NCBI RefSeq assembly: GCF_000308575.1
Contig: NZ_BAFZ01000061.1
Location: 231,827-295,826 of the forward strand
Reading direction: 5' to 3'
DNA from: Nocardia exalbida NBRC 100660
GTDB lineage: Bacteria > Actinomycetota > Actinomycetes > Mycobacteriales > Mycobacteriaceae
Length of the DNA stretch: 64,000 bases
Under the pieces are notes generated by a model that was not told the origin of the DNA, searched no databases, and worked only from the letters and a program-made list of their open reading frames with translations. The position numbers were made by a program, and so were the translations under genes. Shown here piece by piece: positions 16,444 through 25,708 of this stretch (positions are counted from its first letter, which is position 1; the number at the start of each line of letters is the position of its first letter).

Positions 16444-18285
16444 TCACCCCGTTGTCCGCGCCGAATCCGCCGCCGTGGCGACAGGTGCGCCGGGTTCGTG
16501 GACAGCGGGGCCGGGGTCGGCGTCGTAGAGTTCGGCGATCTCGGTGGCGTACTTCTCGGCGATCACTCGCCGCTTGAGCTTCATGGTGAGGGTGACTTCG
16601 TCGCCGCCCGCCTCCCAGAAGGTGGGCAACAGGCGGAACCGTTTGACTTGCTCCACCCGTGAGAGTCGAGCGTTGCCCGCGGCGATGCCGGCGGTGATCC
16701 GCTCGATGACACCGGCATCGGCCGACAAGGCCGCCGCCGACGAGTCCGGCAGATGGTGGCGCGCGGCGTACGGTCCGGCGGATTCGGCGTCGAGGACGAC
16801 CAGCGCGGTGTTGTAGGGGCGGCTGTCGCCGATCACGGCGATGGCCCCGATCAGCGGGGTCGCCGCCTTGATCGCGTTCTCGATGTTGGTGGGGGACATG
16901 TTCTTCCCGGCGGAGTTGATGATCAACTCCTTCTTGCGGTCCACGACACGGAGGTATCCGTCGTCGTCGATGGTGATCACATCGCCGGTGCTCAGCCAGC
17001 CCTCGGAATCGACGGCCTCGGCGGTCTTGCCGGGTTCTCCGCGATAGCCCTTCATCACGAGCGGTCCACGCACCTGTAGTTCGCCGTCATCGGCGATCCT
17101 GGCCTGCATGCCGGGCAGCAACTTGCCCACGGTGCCGAGTCCGGCTTCGCCGGGATGACTGACGCTGCAGATGCAGGTGAGTTCGGACATGCCCCAGATC
17201 TCCGCGATCGGGACCCCGAGGCCGGCGAAGAAGCCGAGCGTCTCGGCCGGGATGGGCGCCGCGCCGGAGATCGCCCAGCGGACCCGGTCGAGACCGAGTT
17301 TCGCACGCAGCCCCGACAGCACGAGCCGGTCGGCGCGCGCCCACTCGGCGGCGACCGCTTCCGGGACCGGTTCCCCGTTCAATTGGTGCGCGCTGCGCCG
17401 GGCGGCGACCGCCAACGCCCAGTGCAGTGCGGCCCTGCGGTCTTCGTCCGGTTCGCTGGCGACGGCGAATTCGATTGCCGCCTTCAGCTTCTCCCATACG
17501 CGAGGCACGGCGCCCCAGATCGTGGGATGCAGGTCGGCCAGCGCGGCGCCGATCCCGGTGGGGTCGGCGACGCAGGTCACCTGCGTGCCGAAGACCTCCT
17601 GGAAGTAGAGCGCGGTGAGCCGGTCGGCGATGTGCGCGGTCGGCATATAGGACGTGATCGTGTCGCCGAAGCGAACTCCGAGCACTCGATCGACGGCATA
17701 GCACTCGAACATCAGGTTCGCATGTGTCGTCTCCACGCCCTTGGGGTTGCCGGTGGTCCCCGACGTATAGATCAGCGTGGCGACGTCATCCGGCCGGACC
17801 GCACGCCACGCGGCGTCGAAGTCGAAGTTCTCCTCGCCCGCGGCGATCACGTCGGCGACCGACAAAGTGCCCTCGGGTGCGTCGTCGACGCAGACGATGT
17901 GGTCGAGTTCGACTCCGCTCGCACGGATCGGCTCGACATACCGAGGCTCGCACATCACCAGTCGCACACCGGCATTGCCGAGGACGTACGCGATCTGCTC
18001 CGGCGCCGCGGTGTTGTACACCGAGAAACTGGTGGCGCCCAGGTGCTGAGCCCCGATTTCCAAGGGATAGAAATCGATGCGGTTGGACATCATCGAGGCG
18101 ACGGTGTCGCCGGGCCGCACCCCGAGCGCCGACAGGCCGGCGGCGATACCCCGGACCCGCGCCGCGTACTCGCGCCAAGTGAGGGTGGCGGCGTCCCCGG
18201 GGGTTCGGAGCGCGATCGCGTCGGGATCGACGGTGGCGTTGTACTGGAAGGCGGCGGGAAGCGTGTCGAAGGTTCGGGTGCTCAC
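16444..18285 (-). CDS. Long-chain fatty acid-CoA ligase (FadD15/FACS type)
   Basis: The 613-residue ANL enzyme is the long FACS type, related to mycobacterial FadD15-like proteins. It has TLIYTSGTTGNPKGVETTHANL (about 180-200), the insertion SYMPTAHIADRLTALYFQEVFGTQV, ISGAAPIPAETLGFF, IWGMSELTCICS, WLSTGDVITIDDDGYLRVVDRKKELIINSAGKNMSPTNIE and a C-terminal MKLKRRVIAEKY. Proteins with this insertion activate long-chain fatty acids. It starts with GTG at 18285. It is the last gene of the reverse lipid-oxidation operon, 130 bases after the SDR gene, and would convert an acid produced upstream into its CoA ester. Confidence 0.92.
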   Translation of the reverse strand: MSTRTFDTLPAAFQYNATVDPDAIALRTPGDAATLTWREYAARVRGIAAGLSALGVRPGDTVASMMSNRIDFYPLEIGAQHLGATSFSVYNTAAPEQIAYVLGNAGVRLVMCEPRYVEPIRASGVELDHIVCVDDAPEGTLSVADVIAAGEENFDFDAAWRAVRPDDVATLIYTSGTTGNPKGVETTHANLMFECYAVDRVLGVRFGDTITSYMPTAHIADRLTALYFQEVFGTQVTCVADPTGIGAALADLHPTIWGAVPRVWEKLKAAIEFAVASEPDEDRRAALHWALAVAARRSAHQLNGEPVPEAVAAEWARADRLVLSGLRAKLGLDRVRWAISGAAPIPAETLGFFAGLGVPIAEIWGMSELTCICSVSHPGEAGLGTVGKLLPGMQARIADDGELQVRGPLVMKGYRGEPGKTAEAVDSEGWLSTGDVITIDDDGYLRVVDRKKELIINSAGKNMSPTNIENAIKAATPLIGAIAVIGDSRPYNTALVVLDAESAGPYAARHHLPDSSAAALSADAGVIERITAGIAAGNARLSRVEQVKRFRLLPTFWEAGGDEVTLTMKLKRRVIAEKYATEIAELYDADPGPAVHEPGAPVATAADSARTTG

Positions 18286-18415
18286 AGGAGGAATTCCTTC
18301 GGATCGGGTGACGCGCGTTGCGGCCGGACCATGCCGCGTGGAGCTGAGATGGACGGCCGCGAGCCGCCGTGACCGGAGTACGGCGACCGCATGCGGAATG
18401 ACACGGGCTCGGAGG

Positions 18416-19294
18416 TTACGACGGGGTCGCGCGGGCTTCGACCCGGCGCAGCAGGTCGTGCACGCGGGTGTCGCGAGCGAGTGCGCTGTCGAGCACGACG
18501 TTGATCGCTCCGCGCAGCAGGGCGTAGGGCTCCCAGCCCGCCGGTGCGATGGTGCGCGCCGCGCGCCGCTCGATGCCGTCGGCGATGGTCCCGGCGGCCT
18601 GCGCGGCCGAGATCCGCACGTTCAACGGCCAGGGCAGCAGGTCGTCCAGTTCTCGGCCGAGTTCGTCGTAATCGAGGGTGTCGTGTGTCATCCGGGTGTC
18701 CACGATGCCGAAATAGGCGATGCCCGCCGAAGCGCCGAAGGGGGCCAGTTCCACGCGCAGCGCCCGGCCGAGCTGTTCGACCGCCGCTTTGCTGATCATG
18801 TACGGGGCTCCCGCCATACCGGGCGCGAAGGCGGCGCACGACGACACCACGACCACGTGACCGCCCGCGGTGACGACGTGGTCGAGCGCGGGCCGCACCG
18901 TGTTGAACACACCGGTGAGGTTGATGTCCATGACCCGATCGAAGTCCCGCCCGTCGAGCGTGCGCACCGTCGCCGGGCGGGGCACCACGCCCGCATTCGC
19001 CACCACCACGTCCAAGCGGCCGAAATGCCCGGCGGCCCGGTCGATCGCCGCGCGCATCGCCGCGCGGTCGGTGACGTCGGCGGCGATGGCGAGGGCGCGC
19101 TCGCCCAGCGTCGCGGCGGCCGCGCCGACCGCGTCCTGGTCGACGTCGACGAGGACGACCGAGGCCCGCCGGTCGTGTAGGACATCCGCCAGTTCGCGCC
19201 CGATGCCGTGGCCCGCGCCCGTGATGAGCGCGACCCGGCCCTCGACCGAATAGCTCCGGCGCTTGCGGCCGATCGAGAAGATGTCGTCGATCAT
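18416..19294 (-). CDS. Short-chain dehydrogenase/reductase
   Basis: This classical SDR of 292 residues has the NAD(P)-binding GAGHGIGREL motif (about 26-35), NAGVV (about 99-103), and the catalytic set with Ser near VSSCAAF and YMISK (Tyr-x-x-x-Lys, about 169-173). A C-terminal extension of about 60 residues, rich in Arg, is longer than a minimal SDR. The ATG at 19294 overlaps the stop of the flavoprotein gene (ATGA), showing coupled translation. In this operon it could oxidise an alcohol made by the hydroxylase, as the SDR Rv3085 does in the mymA operon of M. tuberculosis (analogy only). Confidence 0.9.
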   Translation of the reverse strand: MIDDIFSIGRKRRSYSVEGRVALITGAGHGIGRELADVLHDRRASVVLVDVDQDAVGAAAATLGERALAIAADVTDRAAMRAAIDRAAGHFGRLDVVVANAGVVPRPATVRTLDGRDFDRVMDINLTGVFNTVRPALDHVVTAGGHVVVVSSCAAFAPGMAGAPYMISKAAVEQLGRALRVELAPFGASAGIAYFGIVDTRMTHDTLDYDELGRELDDLLPWPLNVRISAAQAAGTIADGIERRAARTIAPAGWEPYALLRGAINVVLDSALARDTRVHDLLRRVEARATPS

Positions 19295-20757
19295 CGGCTC
19301 ACCTCGTAGGCTTCGGTGTCGAATCGGCTGGTGCGCTGCCGGTATTCGAAACTCCAGTTCGGATACAGGCCAGCGTTGAGCCCGTCGGGCGTCTGGTAGT
19401 AGCTGCGGCAACCGCCGGTCAGCCATACCGTCGACGAGCTCCGGCGCGCCATCTCCGCGACGAAAGCCGCCTGCGCCTCCGGGCGCACCTCGACGCGGCG
19501 CGCGCCGGAGGACCGTGCGTGGCGCAGGGCGTCGACGATGTACGCGATCTGGGATTCGATCATGTAGATCGCGGACTGGTTACCGGCGGCGCCGAAGGGA
19601 CCGAGTGTGCAGAAGAAGTTGGGGAACCCGGCCACCGCCACACCGAGGTAGCTCTGCGGTCGTCGACGGTAGAGCTGGGCGAGCGTTTGCCCGTCGCGTC
19701 CGGCGTAGCGTTCGTAGGCGGTCGGGATCGAGGTGAAGCCGGTGCCGAAGATGATGGTGTCCACCGGGTGCTCGCTGCCGTCGCGCAGCAGGATCGAGTG
19801 CGGCCGGATCTCGGCGATCGGTTGGGTGACCACGTCGACGTTCGGCTGGTCGAGCGCCGGGAGGTAGGTGTCGGAGAAGATGGCGCGTTTGCACCCGATG
19901 ACGTAGTCGGGTGTGAGCTTCTCGCGCAGCTCCCGATCGCGCACCTGGCGCAGCAGCTGCCAGCGGCCCAGTGCTTCGTAGGGGTGCCGGAAGCGCTGGT
20001 CGACCAGCGAGATGAGCCCGAACGTCTCGATCGCCGCGTAGAACCCGCCGCGGATCGCGCGCTGCGCCAGCGGTATACGCCGGAGCAGCCGCCGCTCCAG
20101 GTCGCGGGTGCGGCGATCCATGCGCGGGACGATCCACGGGGCCGATCGCTGGAACAGCAGCAGCTGGGCCACCTTCGGCTGGATCTCCGGGACGAACTGC
20201 ACCGCCGAGGCGCCGGTGCCGATCACCGCGACCCGCTCGCCGGTGAGATCGTGGCCGTGATCCCAGTGCAGGGAGTGGAATGACCTGCCCGCGAACGAGT
20301 CCATGCCGGGTAGCTGCGGATACTTCGCCTCGGCGAAGAGCCCGGCGGCGGAGAGCAGGAAGTCCGCGGTGAGCGTTCCTCGCGAGGTCTCGATGAGCCA
20401 GAGCGAACGCTGCTCGTCCCACCGGGCGTCGAGCAATTCGGCGCCGAACCTGATGTGCCGCACGACATCGTGTTCGACGGCCACCGTGCGCAGGTAGTCG
20501 AGGATTTCACCCTGCCTGCCGTAGGTGCGCGACCAGTCGGGATTGGGCGCGAAGGAGTAGCTGTAGAGGTGCGAGGGCACATCGCATGCGCAACCGGGGT
20601 AGGTGTTGGCGCTCCAGGTGCCGCCGAGGTCGTCGGCTCGTTCGAGGATGACCAGGTCGTCGAATCCGGCCTCGCGCAGCTTGATCGCCAGGCCGATGCC
20701 GCCCAGTCCCGCGCCGACGATCGCTACGGGTGTGTGCTCGATCGGGTCGGATGTCAC
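19291..20757 (-). CDS. Flavin-containing / Baeyer-Villiger-type monooxygenase
   Basis: The 488-residue protein has two dinucleotide folds: VAIVGAGLGGIGLAIKLREAG near residue 10 for FAD and VAVIGTGASAVQFVPEI near 180 for NADPH. Between them is FAGRSFHSLHWDHGHDL, which resembles the FMO/BVMO fingerprint FxGxxxHxxxW. GTWSANTYPGCACDVPSHLYSYSF is typical of class B monooxygenases acting on ketones or lipids (MymA/EthA group). The GTG at 20757 overlaps the aldehyde dehydrogenase stop (GTGA). The frame is open far upstream to 21819, but that part lies antisense to the well-conserved aldehyde dehydrogenase and is not used. The substrate is probably a long-chain or branched ketone or aldehyde. Confidence 0.9.
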   Translation of the reverse strand: MTSDPIEHTPVAIVGAGLGGIGLAIKLREAGFDDLVILERADDLGGTWSANTYPGCACDVPSHLYSYSFAPNPDWSRTYGRQGEILDYLRTVAVEHDVVRHIRFGAELLDARWDEQRSLWLIETSRGTLTADFLLSAAGLFAEAKYPQLPGMDSFAGRSFHSLHWDHGHDLTGERVAVIGTGASAVQFVPEIQPKVAQLLLFQRSAPWIVPRMDRRTRDLERRLLRRIPLAQRAIRGGFYAAIETFGLISLVDQRFRHPYEALGRWQLLRQVRDRELREKLTPDYVIGCKRAIFSDTYLPALDQPNVDVVTQPIAEIRPHSILLRDGSEHPVDTIIFGTGFTSIPTAYERYAGRDGQTLAQLYRRRPQSYLGVAVAGFPNFFCTLGPFGAAGNQSAIYMIESQIAYIVDALRHARSSGARRVEVRPEAQAAFVAEMARRSSSTVWLTGGCRSYYQTPDGLNAGLYPNWSFEYRQRTSRFDTEAYEVSR

Positions 20758-22256
20758 TGGTGCTTCCTTCCGTGCAGAATCCCGACGAGCAGGTCGGCGA
20801 TCGCGTCCGCGCGATGGTCGCGCCGGAACGAGGTGAGCGGCAGCGGGGACGGGAAGCGCTGGCGCGTCGTGGCTTTGGCGTAGGTGAATTCGCGGAGGCC
20901 GTCCGGGCCGTGCACACGGCCGAAGCCCGAGGCGCCCACACCGCCGAGCGGCAGAGCGGGGATGGTGGCGTGCGCGACGAAGGCGTTGATCGAGGTGCCG
21001 CCCGCGCGGATGCGGTCGGCGATCTCGCGCCCGCGACGGCGGGCGAAGACGGTGCCGCCCAGCCCGTACGCTCCGCGGTTGACCAACTCGACGGCCTCGT
21101 CCATGTCCCGGACCCTGGTCACCGTCAGGGTGGGACCGAAGGTCTCCTCCGTCACCGCGGCCGCGTCCTCGGGGACGTCGACCAGGATGGTCGGCTGGAC
21201 GAACTGGCGATCGATCGTGTCCGGGCCGCCGAGCACAGCCCGCGCGCCGCGCGCGACGGCGTCCTCGATGTGGCGGCGGATGATGGAAAGCTGTTTCGGC
21301 ATGGTGATGGGTCCGATTCGCGAGCCCTCCCCGCCCGCCTCGATCTCGGCCGCCGCCGCCACCAGCTTCGCGAGGAACTCGTCGTAGACATCGGCATGGA
21401 CGTACACGCGCTCCACGGCCAGACAGGTCTGCCCCGCGTTGGACAATCCGCCCCACACCGCCGCGTCGGCGGCGGCCTCGAGGTCGGCGTCGGCGTCCAC
21501 GATGAGCGCGTCCTTGCCGCCGCACTCCATCAGCACCGGCGTGAGATTCTCCGCGCAGGCGGCCATGACCAGCTTGCCGGTGGCGGTGGAACCGGTGAAC
21601 CCGATCTTGCCGACTTCGCTGCGGCACAACGCGTTCCCGGTATCGCCGAGCCCGGTGATCACCTGGAGCACCGGCTCGGCGGGCGCGGTGCGGGCGAAGG
21701 CCTGCGCGAGCCACAGCCCGACGCCGGGGGTGTACTCGCTGGGTTTGAACACCACGGCGTTTCCGGCGGCCAGCGCGAACGAGATGGAACCGAGCGGAGT
21801 GAAGACCGGGTAGTTCCACGGGCCGATGACGCCGACCACCCCGAGGGGACGGTATTCGACCGTGGCCGCGTGGTTGAACGTCAGCAGGCTCGACGGCACG
21901 CTACGGCGTCCGAGCACCTTCTCGGCATTGCGCGCCGCCCACCGCAGGTGTTCGAGTGCCATGGCGATCTCGAGCTTGGCGTCGGAGATCGGCTTGCCCA
22001 TCTCGCGGTGGATCACCTCGGCCAATTCCGCACGGCCCGAGGCGATCTCGCCGCGCCAGGCGTCCAGGTGCCGCGCGCGCCCGGCGAAGCCGAGGTCGCG
22101 CCACCAGGCCGCGGCCCGGTGGGCCGTGGCGACGGCGGCATCGACGGCATGGCGGTCGTGGACCGGGTAGGTGCCGACGACCGCGCCGGTGGCCGGGTCG
22201 TGCACATCGAAGGTCGACACCGCGGACGGTGCGGGCTGGCCGGTCGAGACGCTCAT
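20754..22256 (-). CDS. Aldehyde dehydrogenase family protein
   Basis: The 500-residue NAD(P)-dependent aldehyde dehydrogenase has the PWNYPVFTPLG active-site loop (Asn), FTGSTATGK cofactor motif, general-base Glu in MECGGKDA, and the catalytic Cys in NAGQTCLAVERVYV. It oxidises aldehydes to acids. It lacks a membrane anchor but has a C-terminal basic tail (TRQRFPSPLPLTSFRRDHRADA), as in fatty-aldehyde dehydrogenase-like members. ATG 22256 starts a family-like N-terminus. It lies 59 bases after the ferredoxin reductase and overlaps the flavoprotein gene. It would take the aldehyde from an alcohol dehydrogenase step to the acid for the FadD ligase. Confidence 0.92.
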   Translation of the reverse strand: MSVSTGQPAPSAVSTFDVHDPATGAVVGTYPVHDRHAVDAAVATAHRAAAWWRDLGFAGRARHLDAWRGEIASGRAELAEVIHREMGKPISDAKLEIAMALEHLRWAARNAEKVLGRRSVPSSLLTFNHAATVEYRPLGVVGVIGPWNYPVFTPLGSISFALAAGNAVVFKPSEYTPGVGLWLAQAFARTAPAEPVLQVITGLGDTGNALCRSEVGKIGFTGSTATGKLVMAACAENLTPVLMECGGKDALIVDADADLEAAADAAVWGGLSNAGQTCLAVERVYVHADVYDEFLAKLVAAAAEIEAGGEGSRIGPITMPKQLSIIRRHIEDAVARGARAVLGGPDTIDRQFVQPTILVDVPEDAAAVTEETFGPTLTVTRVRDMDEAVELVNRGAYGLGGTVFARRRGREIADRIRAGGTSINAFVAHATIPALPLGGVGASGFGRVHGPDGLREFTYAKATTRQRFPSPLPLTSFRRDHRADAIADLLVGILHGRKHQ

Positions 22257-22315
22257 CGGGTCGTCTCGCTCGATCGGCGACGGATAGACAACGCTGTCCC
22301 TTTCGTGTGGCGGTC

Positions 22316-23368
22316 TCAGAGGTCGACCACGAGGTGGTCGCCCGCGGCGCGGGAGACGCAGACCAGCATCTGGTTCTCGCGTTCGGCGGCGGTGAGCAAG
22401 CGGTCGCGGTGGTCGACGGCGCCGGAGACGACCGCGACCTTGCAGGTGCCGCAGAAACCCTGGCGGCAGGAGTAGGGGGTATCGGGCAGCGCGCGGTGGA
22501 TCGCGGTGAGCGCCGTTTCGCCGGCCGCGACCCGGACGGTGGTGCCGGTGCGGGCCAAGGTGAGGTCGAATTCCGCGCCGTCGGCGACCGGGAGCGCGGA
22601 GAACCGTTCGGTGTGCAGCGAGCCGGTCGGGTTGAGTTCGAACATGCACCGCTGCGCCGCCTCCAACATCGGCGGCGGCCCGCACACGTACACCGCCGCG
22701 CCGGGTTCGGCACGCGACAACAGGGCGGCGACATCAGGTGGGCCGAATTCGTCGTCCGGCCTGACCTCGGCATCGGGGAGGTCGGCGAGGAACGGCATGG
22801 TGGCGCGCGAGCGTCCGACGTACACCAGGCGCCCACGGGCACCCGCGGCCTGGACCATGGGTTTGATCGGCGTGATGCCGATGCCACCGGCCAGGAACAG
22901 ATACGACGGCGCCTCGACGAAGGTGAAGGCGTTGCGCGGCCCGCGAATCCGCAGACCGTCGCCGACTCGCAGCGAGCGGTGTATTTCGCGGGACCCACCG
23001 CCGCCCTCCGGGATGAGCCGCACCGCGATGCGATACCGGAACCGGTCGTTCGGGTCGCCGCACAGCGAGTACTGACGCTGGCGTCCCGAGGGCAAGAAGA
23101 CGTCCACGTGAGCGCCGGGCCGCCACGCGGGCAGCGGACCGCCACCGGCGGCGCGCAACGTCAGGCCGACGACGTCGGCGGCCGGTCGATCGATCGCTGC
23201 GATGGTGGTGTCGAAGTCGAATCCCGTGCCGCGCACCATGTTCGGGCGCGACAGGAGCGGCGCGGCGCGTCCGGTGACGAACACCTTCCGGTAGATGTCC
23301 ATGACATCGCCGATCAGCCGCAGTCCCGCCGGCGCCGGGCGGTCGGTCACGGTGGGCGCTCCGCTCAT
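22316..23368 (-). CDS. Ferredoxin reductase with C-terminal 2Fe-2S domain
   Basis: The 350-residue electron-transfer protein has an FAD-binding RQYSLCGDP motif (about 98-106), an NAD-binding LAGGIGITPIKPM segment (about 157-169), YVCGPPPML, and a plant-type [2Fe-2S] domain CRQGFCGTCKVAVVSG near the C-terminus. It moves electrons from NAD(P)H through flavin and iron-sulfur centre to an oxygenase. An unusual N-terminal 45 residues precede the flavin domain, as in PDR/Rv3571-like mycobacterial proteins. ATG 23368 overlaps the stop of the PF10118 gene (ATGA). The tight coupling makes that protein its probable partner. Confidence 0.9.
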   Translation of the reverse strand: MSGAPTVTDRPAPAGLRLIGDVMDIYRKVFVTGRAAPLLSRPNMVRGTGFDFDTTIAAIDRPAADVVGLTLRAAGGGPLPAWRPGAHVDVFLPSGRQRQYSLCGDPNDRFRYRIAVRLIPEGGGGSREIHRSLRVGDGLRIRGPRNAFTFVEAPSYLFLAGGIGITPIKPMVQAAGARGRLVYVGRSRATMPFLADLPDAEVRPDDEFGPPDVAALLSRAEPGAAVYVCGPPPMLEAAQRCMFELNPTGSLHTERFSALPVADGAEFDLTLARTGTTVRVAAGETALTAIHRALPDTPYSCRQGFCGTCKVAVVSGAVDHRDRLLTAAERENQMLVCVSRAAGDHLVVDL

Positions 23369-24258
23369 CGGTTCGCCGCCCGCGCGGCAGGCGAGTGCGC
23401 CAGATAGCGCAGGGCGTTGTCCATCGGCCCCAACTGGGACGGATGGAAGCCCGGCCGCAGGTACCGCGGCATCTCGGTGAAGAAGACCGTCCATTTCGGG
23501 ATGACGCCGCGCCGGGTCGCGCTCCAGAACTGCAGACCCCAGAACCGGCCTTTCCGCGGCGACGGGTCCTTCCGGTACAGATAGGCGGTCGAGACGATGA
23601 ACAGCGGCAGCAACGTCGCGCTGGCCAGGAGCGCCGTGCGGGCCTTGCGCGCGTAGCTGCCGTCCAGATGCATGAACGCGTCGTAGACGACGCTGCGATG
23701 CTCCACCTCTTCGGCGCCGTGCCACCGGACCAGGTCCAGCATCGCCGGGTGCATGCCCTTGGCTTCGAGGATGTCGGCGTTGAGCAGCCATTCCCCGAGG
23801 ACCGCTGTGTAGTGCTCCATGCCCGCGAACAGGCCGAGCCGTTCCTTGAGCCACTCTTCCTTGGCGCGCCCGGTCAGGCCGTGGTCGCCCAGGATGCGAT
23901 CGACCAGCCAGGCGACCTTGGTGACATACGACTCGACGTCCAGGCCGATGGATTGCAGATGCCTGCGCGCGGCCTCGTGGCTGCTCGCGTGCATGGTCTC
24001 CTGCCCGATGAACCCCGTCACCTCCTCTCGCAACCGCTCGTCGTCGATGTGCGGGAGGGCCTCGGCCAGCGCCTGCGCCATGGCTCGTTCCCCTTCGGGC
24101 AGCACCAGGTGCATGACATTGACGATGTGGGTGGCCAAGGCCTCGCCCGGCACGTAGTGCATAGGCACCGAATCGAAATCGAAATGGACGTCGCGCGCAT
24201 GGATGGCATGCGCTTCGTCGCGATACGGGCGCTCCGACGCGCCTACCTGCTCAGCCAT
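23365..24258 (-). CDS. PF10118 metal-dependent hydrolase / diiron hydroxylase-like
   Basis: The 297-residue all-helical protein belongs to PF10118, named metal-dependent hydrolase. It carries ferritin-like metal motifs: GQETMHASSHEAARRH (about 86-101), GMEHYTA (about 145-151) and WHGAEEVEHRSVVYD (about 178-192). A hydrophobic helix near 212-228 may dip into the membrane. The Glu-x-x-His pairs are what a carboxylate-bridged diiron centre needs. Because it is the first gene of the operon and is fused by overlap to a ferredoxin reductase gene, I infer an oxygenase, for example of long alkyl chains, rather than a hydrolase. The ATG at 24258 is divergent from the TetR gene at 24355. Confidence 0.82.
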   Translation of the reverse strand: MAEQVGASERPYRDEAHAIHARDVHFDFDSVPMHYVPGEALATHIVNVMHLVLPEGERAMAQALAEALPHIDDERLREEVTGFIGQETMHASSHEAARRHLQSIGLDVESYVTKVAWLVDRILGDHGLTGRAKEEWLKERLGLFAGMEHYTAVLGEWLLNADILEAKGMHPAMLDLVRWHGAEEVEHRSVVYDAFMHLDGSYARKARTALLASATLLPLFIVSTAYLYRKDPSPRKGRFWGLQFWSATRRGVIPKWTVFFTEMPRYLRPGFHPSQLGPMDNALRYLAHSPAARAANR

Positions 24259-24291
24259 GCCCCGACCCTACATAGCTACAAATCGTATTGC

Positions 24292-24325
24292 AATGTTGCA
24301 GCAACAACCCGGTTCGAATGTTGCA
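24292..24325. promoter_or_regulatory. Candidate TetR operators (TGTTGC-A-GCAACA and repeat)
   Basis: The 96-base divergent gap contains a perfect 6+1+6 inverted repeat, TGTTGCAGCAACA, at 24294-24306. The nonamer AATGTTGCA occurs twice in direct repeat, at 24292 and 24317, exactly 25 bases apart. The palindrome ATTGCAAT lies at 24287-24294. The site sits between the hydroxylase operon and the TetR gene, so self-regulation by the TetR protein is the simplest reading. Confidence 0.55.
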
Positions 24326-24354
24326 GGAAGGGGTGGTTTTGCTAGCGTTGGCCT

Positions 24355-24987
24355 ATGCCCACCGCCTCGAAAGCCACCGCGAGCAGCGAAAACGTCGCCG
24401 GAAATTTGGTCACCCGGATCTTGGACGCGGCTCTGGTGCAGTTCGAGCAGGTCGGCGTCAAGAAGACGACGATCGAGGAAGTGGCCCGGAAGGCGGGTGT
24501 GGACCGGGTGACGGTCTATCGCCACGTCGGAGGCCGCGACGACCTGGTGCAAGCCGTGATCAGTCGGGAGGTGGCCGCGGTGCTCGCCGAGATCACCGAG
24601 ATCGCCGACCGTCACGACGACCTCGGCGATCTGGTCGCCGACATCTTCGTCACCGTCATCACCCGCTGGCGCACGAACCCGCTGGTCGAACGCATGCTGG
24701 CGCTGGAACCGGCGCGCGTGGTCCTCAAACTCACCGTCGACGGCGCGGGTCCGTTCGCGATGTCCGTGCACACGACCGATGTCGCGCTCCAGCGTGCCGT
24801 CGAGCGGGGGATCCTCCCGCCCGCGACGGATCTGACCACTCGCGCCGAGATCGTGTGCCGGATCGTCCATTCGCTGATCCTCGCGCCGCACGGCCTCACC
24901 GAACTCCGAACCGACGAGCAGCTCGGCGATTTCGCCCGAACGTACCTCGTGCCGGTAGTGGCCGGACCCGACGCCGTGTCCGGCTGA
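24355..24987 (+). CDS. TetR family transcriptional regulator
   Basis: This 210-residue regulator has an N-terminal helix-turn-helix typical of TetR proteins: LVTRILDAALVQFEQVG, then TIEEVARKAGVDRVTVYRHVGGRDDLV (about 39-65). The C-terminal domain is helical and ligand-binding. It is divergent from the hydroxylase/monooxygenase operon and candidate operators lie between the two starts, so it is probably the operon's repressor. The inducer may be a fatty or hydrocarbon substrate (inference). ATG 24355 is the first in frame. Confidence 0.9.
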   Translation: MPTASKATASSENVAGNLVTRILDAALVQFEQVGVKKTTIEEVARKAGVDRVTVYRHVGGRDDLVQAVISREVAAVLAEITEIADRHDDLGDLVADIFVTVITRWRTNPLVERMLALEPARVVLKLTVDGAGPFAMSVHTTDVALQRAVERGILPPATDLTTRAEIVCRIVHSLILAPHGLTELRTDEQLGDFARTYLVPVVAGPDAVSG

Positions 24988-25708
24988 CACTCGGGCGCAT
25001 CCGGTCGACGAGAACCGGCACGCGGATGTGCCGCGGGTGAATCCTCCGTTCCGGCGCGGCAACCACATTCGGTGACTTGTAGGGTTTGCGCGGAGCCGGA
25101 GAAATGTCCGGCGGGCTCAGGAACTCACCCGAGCGATGTCCGGGCGAGGAAGGGCGGAGTCGGTTTCTCCTGCCCGCCCGTGGCGTCGCCGCTGTGAGTC
25201 GGCGCCGGTGGCGTGTTCCTCTTTCTCGGTGTGCTTCAGCCGATTTCGTCTCGGCCGATAAAATCGATCGCTCGGATCGCGAATTGTGATGTGCCGTTGC
25301 CGAGCGCCCCGACGAACCTGCACTCACGGTCACGCTCGGTGACGGAGCGCTCCGGTGTGGCGTGGGTAGCCGGGGCGCGGGACCTCGTGCGTGGTTCGGC
25401 GGGAAGCCGACATGTCCTCCGGCCTGGAACGATGCGGATCTCCACCGTCTCCCCTGAATAGCGAAAGGTGTGCTGTTCGGCTCGGAAATCGGGGCACGGA
25501 CTGTGCGCCGCAGGTTGTCGAGCGGCCGTGGACGGGTCGCCGGGCATCGTCCCGCTGATCCTGTCACGAATCCTTTTGCGGTGGGGCCGCGCACTTCTGG
25601 CTTGCCAGGGGAGGCCGAATACCCACGACGATCTTGCCATCCGCAGCGCTTCAGCCAACGAAGAGTTCAGGTAGCTCAATGTTGACTATGCGCTGTGAAG
25701 GAGGAGGG
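24988..25708. other. 721-base gap without a convincing gene
   Basis: Short open frames exist on both strands, but none has a ribosome site with protein-like composition. The stretch 25200-25330 is less GC rich than its surroundings (for example GATAAAATCGATCGCTCGG near 25257) and may hold promoter or old intergenic sequence. The last part must carry the promoter of the flavoprotein gene at 25709. Confidence 0.5.

Noticed and set aside
20758..21819. N-terminal extension of the 19.3-kb monooxygenase frame
   Set aside because: It covers the aldehyde dehydrogenase in another frame of the same strand. The aldehyde dehydrogenase is fully conserved, and GTG 20757 gives the normal monooxygenase start.
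24988..25708. Several short open frames in the gap before the 25.7-kb monooxygenase
   Set aside because: They overlap on both strands, lack ribosome sites and give Arg/Ser/Pro-rich translations typical of non-coding GC-rich DNA.
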